Below, piece after piece: positions 1 to 8,723 of a stretch of DNA of 64,000 nucleotides. Within the stretch, counting starts at the first letter, position 1. Every line of letters starts with the position of its first letter. The notes beneath the pieces are model-generated. The model saw only the letters and a program-made list of their open reading frames with translations, was not told where the DNA came from and ran no database searches. Source of the stretch: Planctomycetaceae bacterium (lineage in GTDB: Bacteria; Planctomycetota; Planctomycetia; Planctomycetales; Planctomycetaceae); assembly GCA_041398785.1 (NCBI GenBank), contig JAWKUA010000024.1, positions 15,665 to 79,664 on the forward strand, in the 5' to 3' direction. The position numbers and the translations under genes are program-made.

Positions 1-638
1 CGCCGCTGCAACCGGGGGCGCACGTGGCGACCGTGTCCGGCCCGACTCAACTGCTGCTGACCGGCGAACGTGTGGCGCTGAACTTTCTGATTCACCTGAG
101 CGGCATTGCCAGCCGAACGGCTGAATTCGTCCGCCGGGTTGAAGGCAGCGACGCCGTGATTCTGGATACTCGAAAGACGCTGCCCGGCTATCGGCTGCTG
201 CACAAATACGCGGTGCGCTGCGGCGGCGGCACCAATCACCGGATCGGTTTGTTCGACGGGATTCTGATCAAGGACAACCACCTGGCCGCTCGAAGCAACC
301 GGTCCGTATCCGACGCCGTTTCTGACGCACGACGATATCTGAACGATCACTCGCTGTCGCTGCCGGTGGAAGTTGAAGTCGATACGCTGGAACAGTTGCG
401 GAACGTTCTGCAGGTTGTTCCGCAGATTGTCTTGCTGGACAACATGAACGCCGCTCAGTTGCAGCAGGCGGTGGCGATCAGAAATGAACTTTCGCCGTCA
501 ACGCTGCTGGAAGCATCCGGCGGCGTGAATCTGGAAACCGTCGGCTGCATCGCGGGAACGGGAGTCGACCGGATCAGCATCGGCGGCATGACTCATTCGG
601 CTCCCGCGCTGGATCTGGGCTACGACTGGCCATGGTAG
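1..638 (+). CDS. nadC: Nicotinate-nucleotide pyrophosphorylase (quinolinate phosphoribosyltransferase), 3' part
   Basis: This is the C-terminal two thirds of NadC, which converts quinolinate and PRPP to nicotinate mononucleotide, CO2 and pyrophosphate in de novo NAD synthesis. The frame is open at the left edge (codons start at base 3), so the true start lies outside the window. Family motifs are clear: ERVALNFL followed by SGIAS, LDTRKTLPGYR, a Gly-rich GGGTNHR loop, DGILIKDNH, EVEVDTLEQ, LLDNMN, EASGGV and a closing GVDRISIGG. The TRKT arginine/lysine, HR and KDNH positions belong to the phosphate and quinolinate pocket of the family. The gene ends at a normal stop with no sign of damage. 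Upstream neighbours are not visible. Confidence 0.95.
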   Translation, partial: PLQPGAHVATVSGPTQLLLTGERVALNFLIHLSGIASRTAEFVRRVEGSDAVILDTRKTLPGYRLLHKYAVRCGGGTNHRIGLFDGILIKDNHLAARSNRSVSDAVSDARRYLNDHSLSLPVEVEVDTLEQLRNVLQVVPQIVLLDNMNAAQLQQAVAIRNELSPSTLLEASGGVNLETVGCIAGTGVDRISIGGMTHSAPALDLGYDWPW

Positions 639-685
639 ACGACTGCTTTGTCGGCCGATTATTGACGGACCGGACGGCCGACGTC

Positions 686-795
686 GCAGCGGACGGGTCT
701 GGGCACACGCGGCTCGGCGGGAGCCTCGCCCTCCCAACGGCAGCGGACGGGTCTGGGCATACGCGGCTCGGCGGAGGCCTGCCTCCCAACGGCAG
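686..795. repeat. 54-bp tandem repeat, two copies plus a fragment
   Basis: The segment from GCAGCGGACGGGTCTGGGCA at 686 recurs at 740 with a few substitutions, and a third copy begins near 793 before the similarity is lost. The unit ends in CTCGGCGG followed by a short palindromic GAGCCTCGCC-type tail. It lies just downstream of nadC. No function is evident. Confidence 0.7.
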
Positions 796-1055
796 CGGCC
801 GTTTTCGGCAGGAGCTCGCCATGGCTACGTCAGCCCCACATCTGCATTCCTCATCGAATCACGCCTGCGCCGTGGCGGGCTGTTGAATGCCTGCCGGGCG
901 TCGCCGTGTTACCGTCCGTCGATCCGAGTACCGTTCAATTTTTCATGTCCTGTTCGACTACAACACGCTTCGGTGCAATGGAGAGTCGTCATGCAGCGGC
1001 GTTCATCGGCATTGATGCGGAGGACGTCCACCCAACACGCCAGCGCGCCTTCGCG

Positions 1056-1130
1056 GCCGGCCCTCACCCCGATTTTTCCGCTTGACGACACGCAGAAAAT
1101 CTCCTCTCCCGCGTTGCGGGCGAGGGGACC
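1056..1130. repeat. Double-hairpin dispersed element, copy 1
   Basis: The element reads CCGGCCCTCACCCC, then a hairpin with arms GATTTTTCCGC and GCAGAAAATC, then a second hairpin with arms CCTCTCCCGC and GCGGGCGAGGGG. A closely related copy lies at 52621-52690, where the first stem is a perfect 11 bp. The conserved order of two hairpins at two distant sites marks a dispersed intergenic element rather than a chance terminator. Confidence 0.7.
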
Positions 1131-1226
1131 ATGCGTCACGCCCGCAGATCATGAACGACACGGCGTTGAGGGGTTATCTGAGAATCTCCGTGACCGGAGT
1201 GTGGCTGCAACGCTGCCATTTCCTGG

Positions 1227-2676
1227 ATGAAGAAAAGAGAAGGAATCTGTCATCGACCACGCTTTCATCGAACTTGCCGGAGTTCGCGTCCACAACCTGA
1301 AGAACATCGACCTGAAGATTCGCCACAACGCTCTGACGGTCATCTGTGGAGTCAGCGGGTCCGGGAAGAGCAGTCTGGCGTTTGATACGCTGTATGCCGA
1401 AGGTCAGAGGCGATACATCGAAACGTTCTCGCCGTACGCTCGACAGTTTCTGGACCGCATTGAACGGCCGGACGCCGACCGCATCGACGGAATTCCGCCG
1501 GCGATTGCCATTCGCCAGAACGCTCGCGGAACCGGTCATCGCAGCACCGTCGGCAGCCGCACGGAGATTCTGGACTATTTGCGAATTCTGTTCGCACGGA
1601 CCGGTGACGTCGTCTGTCCCGACTGCGGACTTTCCGTGCGTTCGTTCACGGCGGAAAGTGCGTCGCGGCATCTGCTGACGGTCGCCGGCGGCGCTCGAGC
1701 GATGTTGTGCTTTCGTCCGACCGGATTCACGGACGGCACGTCCACGGCGGATGTCATCGAACACCTGGTTCAGCAGGGCTTCGCGCGAGCGATCCGCGGC
1801 GGCGAGACTGCTCGTATCGAAGAACTCGACGCAAACCGCATCACCGTCGACGAGCTGCACATCGTTGCGGACCGAATCCGGATCGACGCCGGATAACCTG
1901 CTGCGGATCTCGGAACCGTGGAATCGACCTATGCGTTGGGTTACGCACGCCTGTGTGGCGTTTGTTGAAACGGAAGCTGCGGAAGAAGACTTCCTGGAAG
2001 GTAGGAGCTTCGCCGCCGCTGGTTCGTATTGACGGAAAGCTCTGGCGGAAGAGCGTGTTGTCGAACCAGCGCACGTGTGAATCCTGCGGCCGTTCGTTTC
2101 CGGAACCAAGTGCCGAGCTTCTGAATCCGCAATCCGTCAGCGGTGCGTGTTCGACGTGCGAAGGTTCCGGCAGCGTGTCGGGAATGACGCTGCAAAAGGT
2201 CGTGCCGGATTCGTCCGTGTCGCTGCGGGACGGAGCCATCCAGCCGTGGACACTCCCGCATATCGGCACGAATGGACGAACTGCTGGGCGCTGGCCGATG
2301 AGTACAGTCTTCCGTGGATGCCGTTTTCGAAACTGTCGGACGAACACTGCCGGTTGATCGTGGAAGGAGTTCCGGAACGAAGCTTCGGCGGACTGAATGG
2401 ATTTCATCGCTGGCTGGTTCGGCATCGGTATAAGAAGGGAGTGGCCGTGTTTCTGAACCGGTGGCGAACGTGGCTGCCATGCCCGGATTGTCTCGAACGC
2501 GGCTGAATCACGATGCCGCATCCATAAGGCTGCACGGTGAAAAACGATCACTGACGCCGTGGCGATGGAGGCGTGTGAACTGGGTTGACCTGGCCGACCA
2601 AATTGGGCGCCTTCGAAAGCAGTGACTCCAACGATACTCGCGATGCCGATCCGCTGGACGTCGTTCGTCGGCTTGA
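1227..2676 (+). pseudogene. uvrA: UvrA-family excinuclease ATPase, frame-broken N-terminal half
   Basis: UvrA-family proteins are DNA-damage-sensing ATPases of nucleotide excision repair. This half has the first ABC domain in frame 1: Walker A GVSGSGKSSLAFDTLY near 1348, then GQRRYIETFSPYARQFL, PPAIAIRQ and a Cys pair CPDCG. A plausible start ATG (1227, MKKREG) is in another frame, so a shift near 1244 is needed. The frame breaks again around 1896 and 1918-1960. The insertion-domain zinc motif (CESCGRSFPE, then CSTCEGSGS) is in frame 3, and the stretch HEWTNCWALADEYSLPW through WLPCPDC in frame 2. The stretch 2507-2676 cannot be placed confidently. At least seven shifts are needed, so this is either a decayed paralogue or a heavily mis-sequenced gene. 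Overall spacing still fits an approximately 980-residue UvrA. Confidence 0.8.
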
Positions 2677-4185
2677 ACGCCGTGGCTGACGTTTCTGCGG
2701 GACAGCGGAGTCGGATATCTGTCGCCGGACCGGACGCTGCCAACGCTGTCCGGCGGTGAAGCTCAGCGAGTCGCGCTGACGGCGGCGTTTGGTTCCGGCC
2801 TGATTCACACGCTGTATGTTCTGGACGAACCGACGTCCGGTCTGCATCACTCCGATACGCAGAAGATCATTGCGGCGGCCAGACGTCTGCAGGAACCGGG
2901 CAATACGGTTGTCGTGGTTGAACACGATCCGGACTTCATCGAAGCGGCGGACGAAGTCATCGAAATCGGCCCGGCCGCCGGTCAGGACGGCGGTACCGTT
3001 GTCTTTCAGGGAACGCCCGCCGAACTGCTTCGATCAAACACCGTCACCGGACGTTCGCTGGCCGCGGCTCGCGAGATGCAGCGGCGCGCGAACGGGACTC
3101 CTTCGCGGCCCGTTGACACTGAACCGCCGACAGCGAAGGTTCCGCAGAAGAAGGAGCGTTCGGAAACTCGCTGGCTGAAACTTCGCAACGTGAACTGCCA
3201 CAACATACGCGGGCTGGACGTCGACATCCCGCTCGGGACGATCTGCGCGGTGACGGGCGTGAGCGGCAGCGGGAAGAGTTCGCTGATTGCCGACGCTCTG
3301 TATCCGCATGTGGCTCGAATGCTGGGACAGGTCTGCGATCCTCCGTCGGACGCGTCGGTCGCATCGATTGACGGCGTGTCGCAGATCGGCGGTATCGAGA
3401 TGCTGGACCAGTCGTCGCTGAAGACGTCCAGCCGCAGCGTTCCCGCGACGTATGTGGGAGCTTTCGACGATATCCGCGGGGTGCTGGCGGATACTCACGA
3501 AGCACGAAAGCGAAATTACAAAGCCGGCATGTTCAGCTTCAATTCGGCAAAGGGAGGCCGGTGCGAAAACTGCAGCGGGCTGGGTAGTGTGACGATCGAA
3601 ATGCAGTTTCTGGCCGACATCGAAACCACCTGCGACGTCTGCGGCGGAAAACGGTTTCGAGCGGACGTGCTGGAAGTGCGTTATCGCGATCGGTCTGTGT
3701 GCGACATTCTGGACATGACCTCCGATGACGCATTCACGTTCTTCAACGGGCATCGACGCATCCAGCAGCGGCTGAATTCGCTGCGGCAGGCGGGGCTGGG
3801 CTACGTGCGACTCGGCCAGCCGATTTCGACTCTGTCAGGAGGAGAATGCCAGCGTCTGCGAATCGCGTCGCTGCTTGCGGGAACGGACGCGTCCGCCGAG
3901 TCCCCCCGAACGGCCGGAAAAGCGTCGTCCGCCGAATCCGCGGCGCTGGGGACACTGTTCATTCTGGACGAACCGTCTACCGGACTGCATTTGCACGACA
4001 TCGATCAGTTGATGCAGTGTTTGAACCACCTTGTTGAGATCGGGCATTCCATCCTTGTGATCGAACACGATCAGTCACTGATTGCTCACGCGGACTACAT
4101 CATCGAACTTGGCCCCGGCGCAGGAAAGTCCGGCGGCCGGATCATCTTCGCCGGACCACAAACAGGGCCGGATCTCGTGTCCTGA
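2677..4185 (+). pseudogene. uvrA: UvrA-family excinuclease ATPase, intact C-terminal half
   Basis: This is the rest of the same UvrA-like gene, in one uninterrupted frame. It begins with the signature and Walker B of the first ABC module (TLSGGEAQRVALTAAF, YVLDEPTSGLHHSD, VVVVEHD). The second module follows: Walker A TGVSGSGKSSLIADALY near 3256, the UvrA-specific segment DQSSLKTSSRSVPATYVG, a zinc motif (CENCSG and CDVCGGKRF), signature TLSGGECQRLRIASLL, Walker B LFILDEPSTGLHLHD and the H-loop region VIEHDQSL. The first in-frame ATG is at 2914. Translated alone it would lack the first nucleotide-binding site and could hardly be a working UvrA. The diverged residues (SLKTSSRS rather than the usual PIGRTPRS) suggest a UvrA2-like paralogue rather than the housekeeping copy. 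Confidence 0.85.
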
Positions 4186-4194
4186 CACGCCGCC

Positions 4195-4228
4195 CAACTC
4201 TCAACTCCGGACTCTCAACTCTGGACTC
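4195..4228. repeat. CTCAACT heptamer-type simple repeat
   Basis: The spacer before the NtrC-type regulator contains three CTCAACTC units interspersed with GGACTC. The same heptamer vocabulary occurs at 28819-28849 and, on the other strand, at 41276-41352, each time shortly before a start codon. Confidence 0.6.
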
Positions 4229-4312
4229 CTCCTCCCCCGCCATTTGACTTTCCGGAACAGCTTCGTAATCTGCTCTGCCATCATCTGGATGGCGCGGTGG
4301 TGAGTAGTTTTG

Positions 4313-6316
4313 ATGTCACGGAAGGAGTCGCTCTTGGCTGCTGCAAAGTGGATTGAACGGAACGAAATGCTGCAGAATCAGGGAAACGACGCGTTCGGGT
4401 CTCTGATTCAATTGTGCGGACGCCAGTTGGCGGACGCCGTCGAAGCGGACGATTTGGGGGAGTTCCTGCACCGTCAGTTGGCGGAGCTGGCGTCGGAATT
4501 GGCGGCACAGTGGGTCGCGGTGCTGAAGCGAATACCCGGGCCGGCCTGGCAGACTCTGGCCGAACACGGGCGTCACTCGCTGTCCGAAAAGCCGGTTCGA
4601 ATCTGGGACGAATCGCTCGAACGGGAATCCGCCACAATTCAGGACGTCAGCGGCGGCTGGAGCGTTTTTGCGTTTCCGCTGGACCGCGACAATGCGGTCG
4701 CGGACCTGTTGGTGGGAGCGACTCGAAGTCCTGACGGCCAGCTTGCGTCGGCCGGTTTTCTGGCGGCTCAGGCGTTAAGTCTGTCGGCCCGGCTGGCGGA
4801 TCAGAATGTTCAGAACCTGCGACGTCTGGACCGGCTGAAATCGACGCTGGACATTGCGTCCAAGTTGTCATTGGCGGAGGAAAAGGCTCCTCTGCTGGAA
4901 CTCATCGCCAGCGAAGCGACTCGCCTGCTGGACTGCGACCGAGCCAGCATATTTCTGTGGGATCGGGATCGCGGCGAAGTCGAAGCCCGGCCGGCGCTGG
5001 GAGTCCCCGGCGGTTCGCTGCGGCTGCCCGCGAACGAAGGGATTGTCGGCGATACGCTGCGAACCGGGCAGGCGGTCATCGTCGCCGACGCCTACGACGA
5101 CCCGCGGTTCAACCAGGACGTCGATCGCAAAAGCGGTTATCGAACGCGCAATCTGGTCTGCGTCCCGCTGAAGGATTCGGACGGCACCATCGTCGGCGCT
5201 TTTGAATGCATGAACCGGCACAACGATCTTCCGTTCACGGATGAAGACGTCGAGTGCCTGCAGCAACTGGGAACTCAGGCGGCGGTGGCCGTTCGCAATC
5301 TGAAGGAACGCAGCCTGCTGCACCGCAGTCGCGACCAGTTGGCGGCTCAGGTCACGAGCAAAGTGCAGATCATCGGCGAAAGTTCGGCCATCGCGGCGCT
5401 GCGAGACACGATTCGCCGGCTGTCGATGACCGACCTTCCGGTGCTGGTCCTTGGCGAAAGCGGCACAGGCAAGGAAGTGGCCGCTCAGTCGCTGCACTAC
5501 AACGGTCAGCGAGCGAACTCGCCGTTCGTCGCCGTCAACTGTGCGGCGCTGACGGAAACGCTGCTGGAAAGCGAACTATTCGGCCACGAACAGGGTGCCT
5601 TCACGGACGCTCGCGAAGCGCGGCAGGGCAAATTCGAACTGGCGGACGGCGGGACGCTGTTCCTTGACGAAATCGGCGACATGAGTCCCGGCGGCCAGGC
5701 AAAACTGCTGCGTGTGCTGGAACAGAAAGTCATCACGCGAGTCGGCGGGTCTCAGGCGATTCCGATCGATGTGCGGATCGTCGCCGCCACCAACGCCAAC
5801 CTTGCGGAATCGGTGCGGGAAAAGAAATTCCGCGAAGACCTGTACTATCGGCTGAGCGTTGTGACTCTGGACCTGCCCGCTCTGCGCGACCGGCCGGAAG
5901 ACATCCTTCCGCTGGCGGAGCATTTCCTGAAGCACTTTGCGACTCAGGCGCGGCGCCCGGCGCTGCAGTTCACGTCGGAAGCGCGCCGCCGGCTGCAGGC
6001 TCACACGTGGCCGGGCAACATTCGCGAACTGCGAAATCTGATGGAACGAGTCGCGTTTCTGTGTCCGCACGATCGCGTGGACGTCGACGATCTGGCCTTC
6101 ATTCTGAGCCCCGGACAGAAGAGCGGCGATCAGCCGTCGCTGGACATGGGACTGGAAACCGCCACGCGCGTTTTTCAGCGGGACTTCATTCGCCGCTGCA
6201 TTCGTCAGGTCAACGAAAACATGACCGACGCCGCGAAGCTGCTGGGCCTGCACCGGTCCAACCTGTATCGCAAGATGAAACAGCTGGAAATGAAGGAAGT
6301 CAGCGGGACGGAATGA
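4313..6316 (+). CDS. GAF-domain sigma-54-type transcriptional activator (NtrC/NorR-like)
   Basis: The 667-residue protein has NtrC-family architecture. A poorly conserved N-terminal sensor (about 1-170) is followed by a GAF domain (about 175-335, ending in LVCVPLKDSDGTIVGAFECMN), an AAA+ domain and a Fis-type HTH. AAA+ motifs are Walker A GESGTGKE (near 381), ELFGHEQGAFTDA (near 428), Walker B TLFLDEIGDM and the arginine-finger region FREDLYYRL. The C-terminal HTH is NMTDAAKLLGLHRSNLYRKM. The sigma-54-contacting loop reads GAFTDA where the family consensus is GAFTGA, so direct sigma-54 activation is likely but not assured. There is no receiver domain, so the input is probably a ligand sensed by the GAF module. 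ATG 4313 is preceded directly by an in-frame TTG, which is the alternative start. The target promoter is not evident. Confidence 0.9.
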   Translation: MSRKESLLAAAKWIERNEMLQNQGNDAFGSLIQLCGRQLADAVEADDLGEFLHRQLAELASELAAQWVAVLKRIPGPAWQTLAEHGRHSLSEKPVRIWDESLERESATIQDVSGGWSVFAFPLDRDNAVADLLVGATRSPDGQLASAGFLAAQALSLSARLADQNVQNLRRLDRLKSTLDIASKLSLAEEKAPLLELIASEATRLLDCDRASIFLWDRDRGEVEARPALGVPGGSLRLPANEGIVGDTLRTGQAVIVADAYDDPRFNQDVDRKSGYRTRNLVCVPLKDSDGTIVGAFECMNRHNDLPFTDEDVECLQQLGTQAAVAVRNLKERSLLHRSRDQLAAQVTSKVQIIGESSAIAALRDTIRRLSMTDLPVLVLGESGTGKEVAAQSLHYNGQRANSPFVAVNCAALTETLLESELFGHEQGAFTDAREARQGKFELADGGTLFLDEIGDMSPGGQAKLLRVLEQKVITRVGGSQAIPIDVRIVAATNANLAESVREKKFREDLYYRLSVVTLDLPALRDRPEDILPLAEHFLKHFATQARRPALQFTSEARRRLQAHTWPGNIRELRNLMERVAFLCPHDRVDVDDLAFILSPGQKSGDQPSLDMGLETATRVFQRDFIRRCIRQVNENMTDAAKLLGLHRSNLYRKMKQLEMKEVSGTE

Positions 6317-6395
6317 CCAGTCCGCCGTTCAACTCAGTCCCCGGCCGATGTAGAATGCGGTGCGGTCTTTCCAGGTAAATTACGTGAGGCATCTC

Positions 6396-6956
6396 ATGGC
6401 GTCGGTCATTCATCAGCGTTTCTCCGTCGTGCAATACGACCGGATGATCGACGCGGGCATCATTGCCGAAGACGAACCAGTGGAACTGATTAACGGGGAG
6501 ATCGTCCGGAAAATGCCCATCGGAAAGCGACATCTCGCAACCGTTAATCGCCTGACACAACTGCTCGTCAACCGGCTCGATTCACGGGCACAGGTCAGCA
6601 CTCAGAATCCCGTGGTCTTCGAAGACAGTGAGCCGGAACCGGATATTTCGGTGCTGGCGTGGCGGGATGACTTCTATGCTTCCGGGAAGCCGCGAGCCGA
6701 AGATGTCGCGTTACTGATCGAAGTTGCCGACGCGTCTCTGGAATACGATCGCGACGTCAAGCGACCGCTGTACGCTCAGGCGCATATCGCGGATTTCTGG
6801 ATCGTCAACCTGGTCAGTTCCGTGCTGGAAGTGCATCGTGATCCGCAGCCCGATGGATCGTACGCGTCCGAACAGTCGCTGGCTTCCGGCGATCTGGTGC
6901 GTCCACTGGCGTTTCCTGATCTGGAACTGCGCGTCGACGAGATGCTGGGAATCTGA
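6396..6956 (+). CDS. Uma2-family (DUF820) putative endonuclease
   Basis: A 186-residue protein of the Uma2/DUF820 family, which has a PD-(D/E)XK nuclease-like fold and is expanded in cyanobacteria and planctomycetes. Visible features are the opening FSVVQYDRMIDAGIIAEDEPVELINGEI stretch, GKRHLATVNRL, the core EPEPDISVLAW, LLIEVADASLEYDRDVKRPLYAQAHIADFWIVN, and the C-terminal LAFPDLELRVDEML. The D and E of PDISV and LLIEVAD plus the nearby lysine give the expected acidic/basic active-site spacing. ATG 6396 has GAGG about 7 bases upstream; a GTG at 6360 would add 12 residues. It stands alone on its strand. The biological substrate of the family is not established. Confidence 0.85.
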   Translation: MASVIHQRFSVVQYDRMIDAGIIAEDEPVELINGEIVRKMPIGKRHLATVNRLTQLLVNRLDSRAQVSTQNPVVFEDSEPEPDISVLAWRDDFYASGKPRAEDVALLIEVADASLEYDRDVKRPLYAQAHIADFWIVNLVSSVLEVHRDPQPDGSYASEQSLASGDLVRPLAFPDLELRVDEMLGI

Positions 6957-7177
6957 CGTCGCATGCCGGTTCGCTCGCATGCCCGAACGACGGTGTCGGT
7001 CCGATAACCGTGGCGGTTCCTGCGGGCACCTGCTTTTTGTATCCCGACGGTGTCCGGATAGAGTCCTGCGGAATAGCGAAGAAACATCGAACGCGAACGG
7101 CTGCTGGCCGGCCCGGCGGCATAAGCGATGTCCGTTACAGCACTGCCGAACGCGGCCTTCGCGCATGTGTGAAGTTG

Positions 7178-7507
7178 ATGTGGCAGAACCGCGCAGGAAG
7201 CGTTGGCTTTCTGCTCAGCATTCTGCAGCTTGCCATCTACGCGGGCATGTTCGGACTGATGTCGCATCTGGTCAGTTCCGGCCGCGCGGAGGAACTGAAT
7301 GAGCATTCCGCGGAGTCGTGGACCGTTGTCGTGCTGTTGCTGGCCGGTATGCTGACGACGGCGGTGGCGCTGTTTTTGTCGCTGTACGGTGCAATTCGCG
7401 GCGTCCCGAAGACTCCGGCGATTATTGGACTGTGCCTGTCGTTTTTCGTGGGAGCCACCGTGACATTTGTTCTGCTGATCGGCGCACTCAGCGGCGCGCA
7501 GGGCTAA
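7178..7507 (+). CDS. Small membrane protein of unknown function
   Basis: A 109-residue protein with three predicted membrane segments: VGFLLSILQLAIYAGMFGL, WTVVVLLLAGMLTTAVALFL and an Ala/Val/Leu-rich C-terminal segment around TPAIIGLCLSFFVGATVTF. I recognise no family. The frame is open farther upstream, but ATG 7178 (MWQNRAG) fits the onset of the hydrophobic part. The next gene starts 10 bases after its stop and also encodes a small membrane protein, so the two probably form an operon and may be partners. Confidence 0.6.
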   Translation: MWQNRAGSVGFLLSILQLAIYAGMFGLMSHLVSSGRAEELNEHSAESWTVVVLLLAGMLTTAVALFLSLYGAIRGVPKTPAIIGLCLSFFVGATVTFVLLIGALSGAQG

Positions 7508-7517
7508 GGTTCGATTG

Positions 7518-7979
7518 ATGAGCAACGCGGAATCCGACCATTCGCAGCCCGCCTCCGCATCGCGATCAGCGGCGGCTGTCGGTGAGGCTCGGATCTCCAA
7601 CACGGTCGCGGTGACGGGACTCGTCCTGACAGTGGTCGCCGCCGGACTGTACGTCCTGTTATTCGCCGCCGTGGGCTCGCTTCCGGGCGACCCGGAAGAA
7701 TTCGGCGCCAGCGTGACGACCGCCGTGCAGGTTCGTCTGGTAGTCCTGGCCAGTGCCGCCGGAGTCGTCAACATCATCGGCCTGACATTGTGTGCCGTCG
7801 GACTGTTCCTGCCGGACCGGCCCCGAGTGCTGGCGGCAATCGGTTCCCTGGTGTCATTCCTGCTGCTGGCGGGAATTCTGGGCGTTCTGGCGATCGGCGT
7901 CGTCATGCAGAAGCCGTCGGCGCCGGTCGGAACAAACGCCGCCGCAATCCGGCTGTCAGCAGTCGAAGCCGCGACCTGA
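7518..7979 (+). CDS. Small membrane protein of unknown function
   Basis: A 153-residue protein with a polar Ser/Ala-rich N-terminus of about 28 residues and three hydrophobic segments: TVAVTGLVLTVVAAGLYVLL, LVVLASAAGVVNIIGLTLC and VLAAIGSLVSFLLLAGILGV. No family is recognised. ATG 7518 is preceded by an in-frame TTG at 7515. It follows the previous membrane gene by 10 bases and shares its architecture, which suggests a two-gene unit. The 200 bases after the stop hold no gene. Confidence 0.65.
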   Translation: MSNAESDHSQPASASRSAAAVGEARISNTVAVTGLVLTVVAAGLYVLLFAAVGSLPGDPEEFGASVTTAVQVRLVVLASAAGVVNIIGLTLCAVGLFLPDRPRVLAAIGSLVSFLLLAGILGVLAIGVVMQKPSAPVGTNAAAIRLSAVEAAT

Positions 7980-8179
7980 AGCCATGCTCTTTCGTTCCGG
8001 CGGGACCGGAGATCATGAGCAGCAGGAAATTGCGACATCACTTCTCGCTGAAGTGCCCGTGCTCAACACTGAAGGGCACCGCCATTTCCTGGATGAACAG
8101 AATAGGTTGCGGTGCCAACTTTCGTCGACCTGCGTCTGTTCGACAAGGAAAGTCAAGGCAGGTCACGGCAGATCGAATC

Positions 8180-8533
8180 TCAGGAGGTTTCCTGCACGAC
8201 CCGGAAGTGCCAGACAAAGTTCTTGGCGTAGTTGCTGAGTCCCCAGCGGGCGTTGAAATGGACGACTCCCTTGCCGCCGGACAGCGACGTGTTGTTGGCA
8301 TACCGGACGTGGTAGTCGGACTTGTTGCGCTTGTACTCCTGCACGAACGTCGTTTTGTTGCCGATGTTGACACCGGGAAAGAAGTACTGCAGCAGGGATC
8401 GATACGTCGAGTGGGTAATCTCCGTGCAGCCGCTGGCGGAATTCCCCAACTGGGCCGGTTCTCCCTGATCCTTCCAGGAATTGAAGTTGGTCCGCAATTC
8501 GTCTCGTGCTTCGATATAGGTGACAGCGGTCAT
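8180..8533 (-). CDS. Unrecognised 117-residue protein
   Basis: The protein begins MTAVTYIEARDELRTNFNSW at ATG 8533; the frame extends farther upstream but becomes Arg/Pro-rich and unconvincing there. It is soluble, aromatic- and Asn-rich, with no signal peptide or membrane segment. Its C-terminal half alternates hydrophobic and polar residues (KSDYHVRYANNTSL, GVVHFNARWGLSNYAKNFVWHF), suggesting a beta-rich fold. I know no family for it. It lies 190 bases downstream of a second unrecognised gene on the same strand (8724-10102), and the pair diverges from the ECF sigma/kinase operon, so a shared role is possible but unproven. Confidence 0.65.
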   Translation of the reverse strand: MTAVTYIEARDELRTNFNSWKDQGEPAQLGNSASGCTEITHSTYRSLLQYFFPGVNIGNKTTFVQEYKRNKSDYHVRYANNTSLSGGKGVVHFNARWGLSNYAKNFVWHFRVVQETS

Positions 8534-8723
8534 GGAATGATCCTTTCTGTTTTCAAAGGCTGTGAGGGCTCCCGAAGGGCTCGACTTTGAACGCCGCGGG
8601 CATGCCGGGAACGATTGAACGAAGGTCCGCGGAATCCGCTCAGGTGATGGCAAACGGCGGAGCGTCGGACGGCCAGCCCGGCGGACAGCGATTCGGTGTT
8701 CAGCGCAACCGTGCCGCGTCAAT

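Larger units (their letters stand above)
639..1226. other. Intergenic region without a recognised gene
   Basis: These 588 bases separate nadC from the uvrA remnant. They hold a 54-bp direct repeat (686-795) and a double-hairpin element (1056-1130), described separately. Short open frames exist on both strands but none shows a protein family motif. I see no RNA gene. Confidence 0.6.

Noticed and set aside
1841..2743. 300-codon minus-strand frame across the broken uvrA region
   Set aside because: UvrA motifs on the plus strand explain the region, and the minus-strand product shows no family features.
6776..8041. 421-codon minus-strand open frame
   Set aside because: It spans the 3' end of the Uma2 gene and both small membrane genes on the opposite strand and is Arg/Thr/Ala-rich without motifs.
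8080..8130. Shared GCCATTTCCTGGATGAA phrase with 1215-1235
   Set aside because: The match is only about 17 bases with no extension on either side, so it may be chance or a remnant too short to call.
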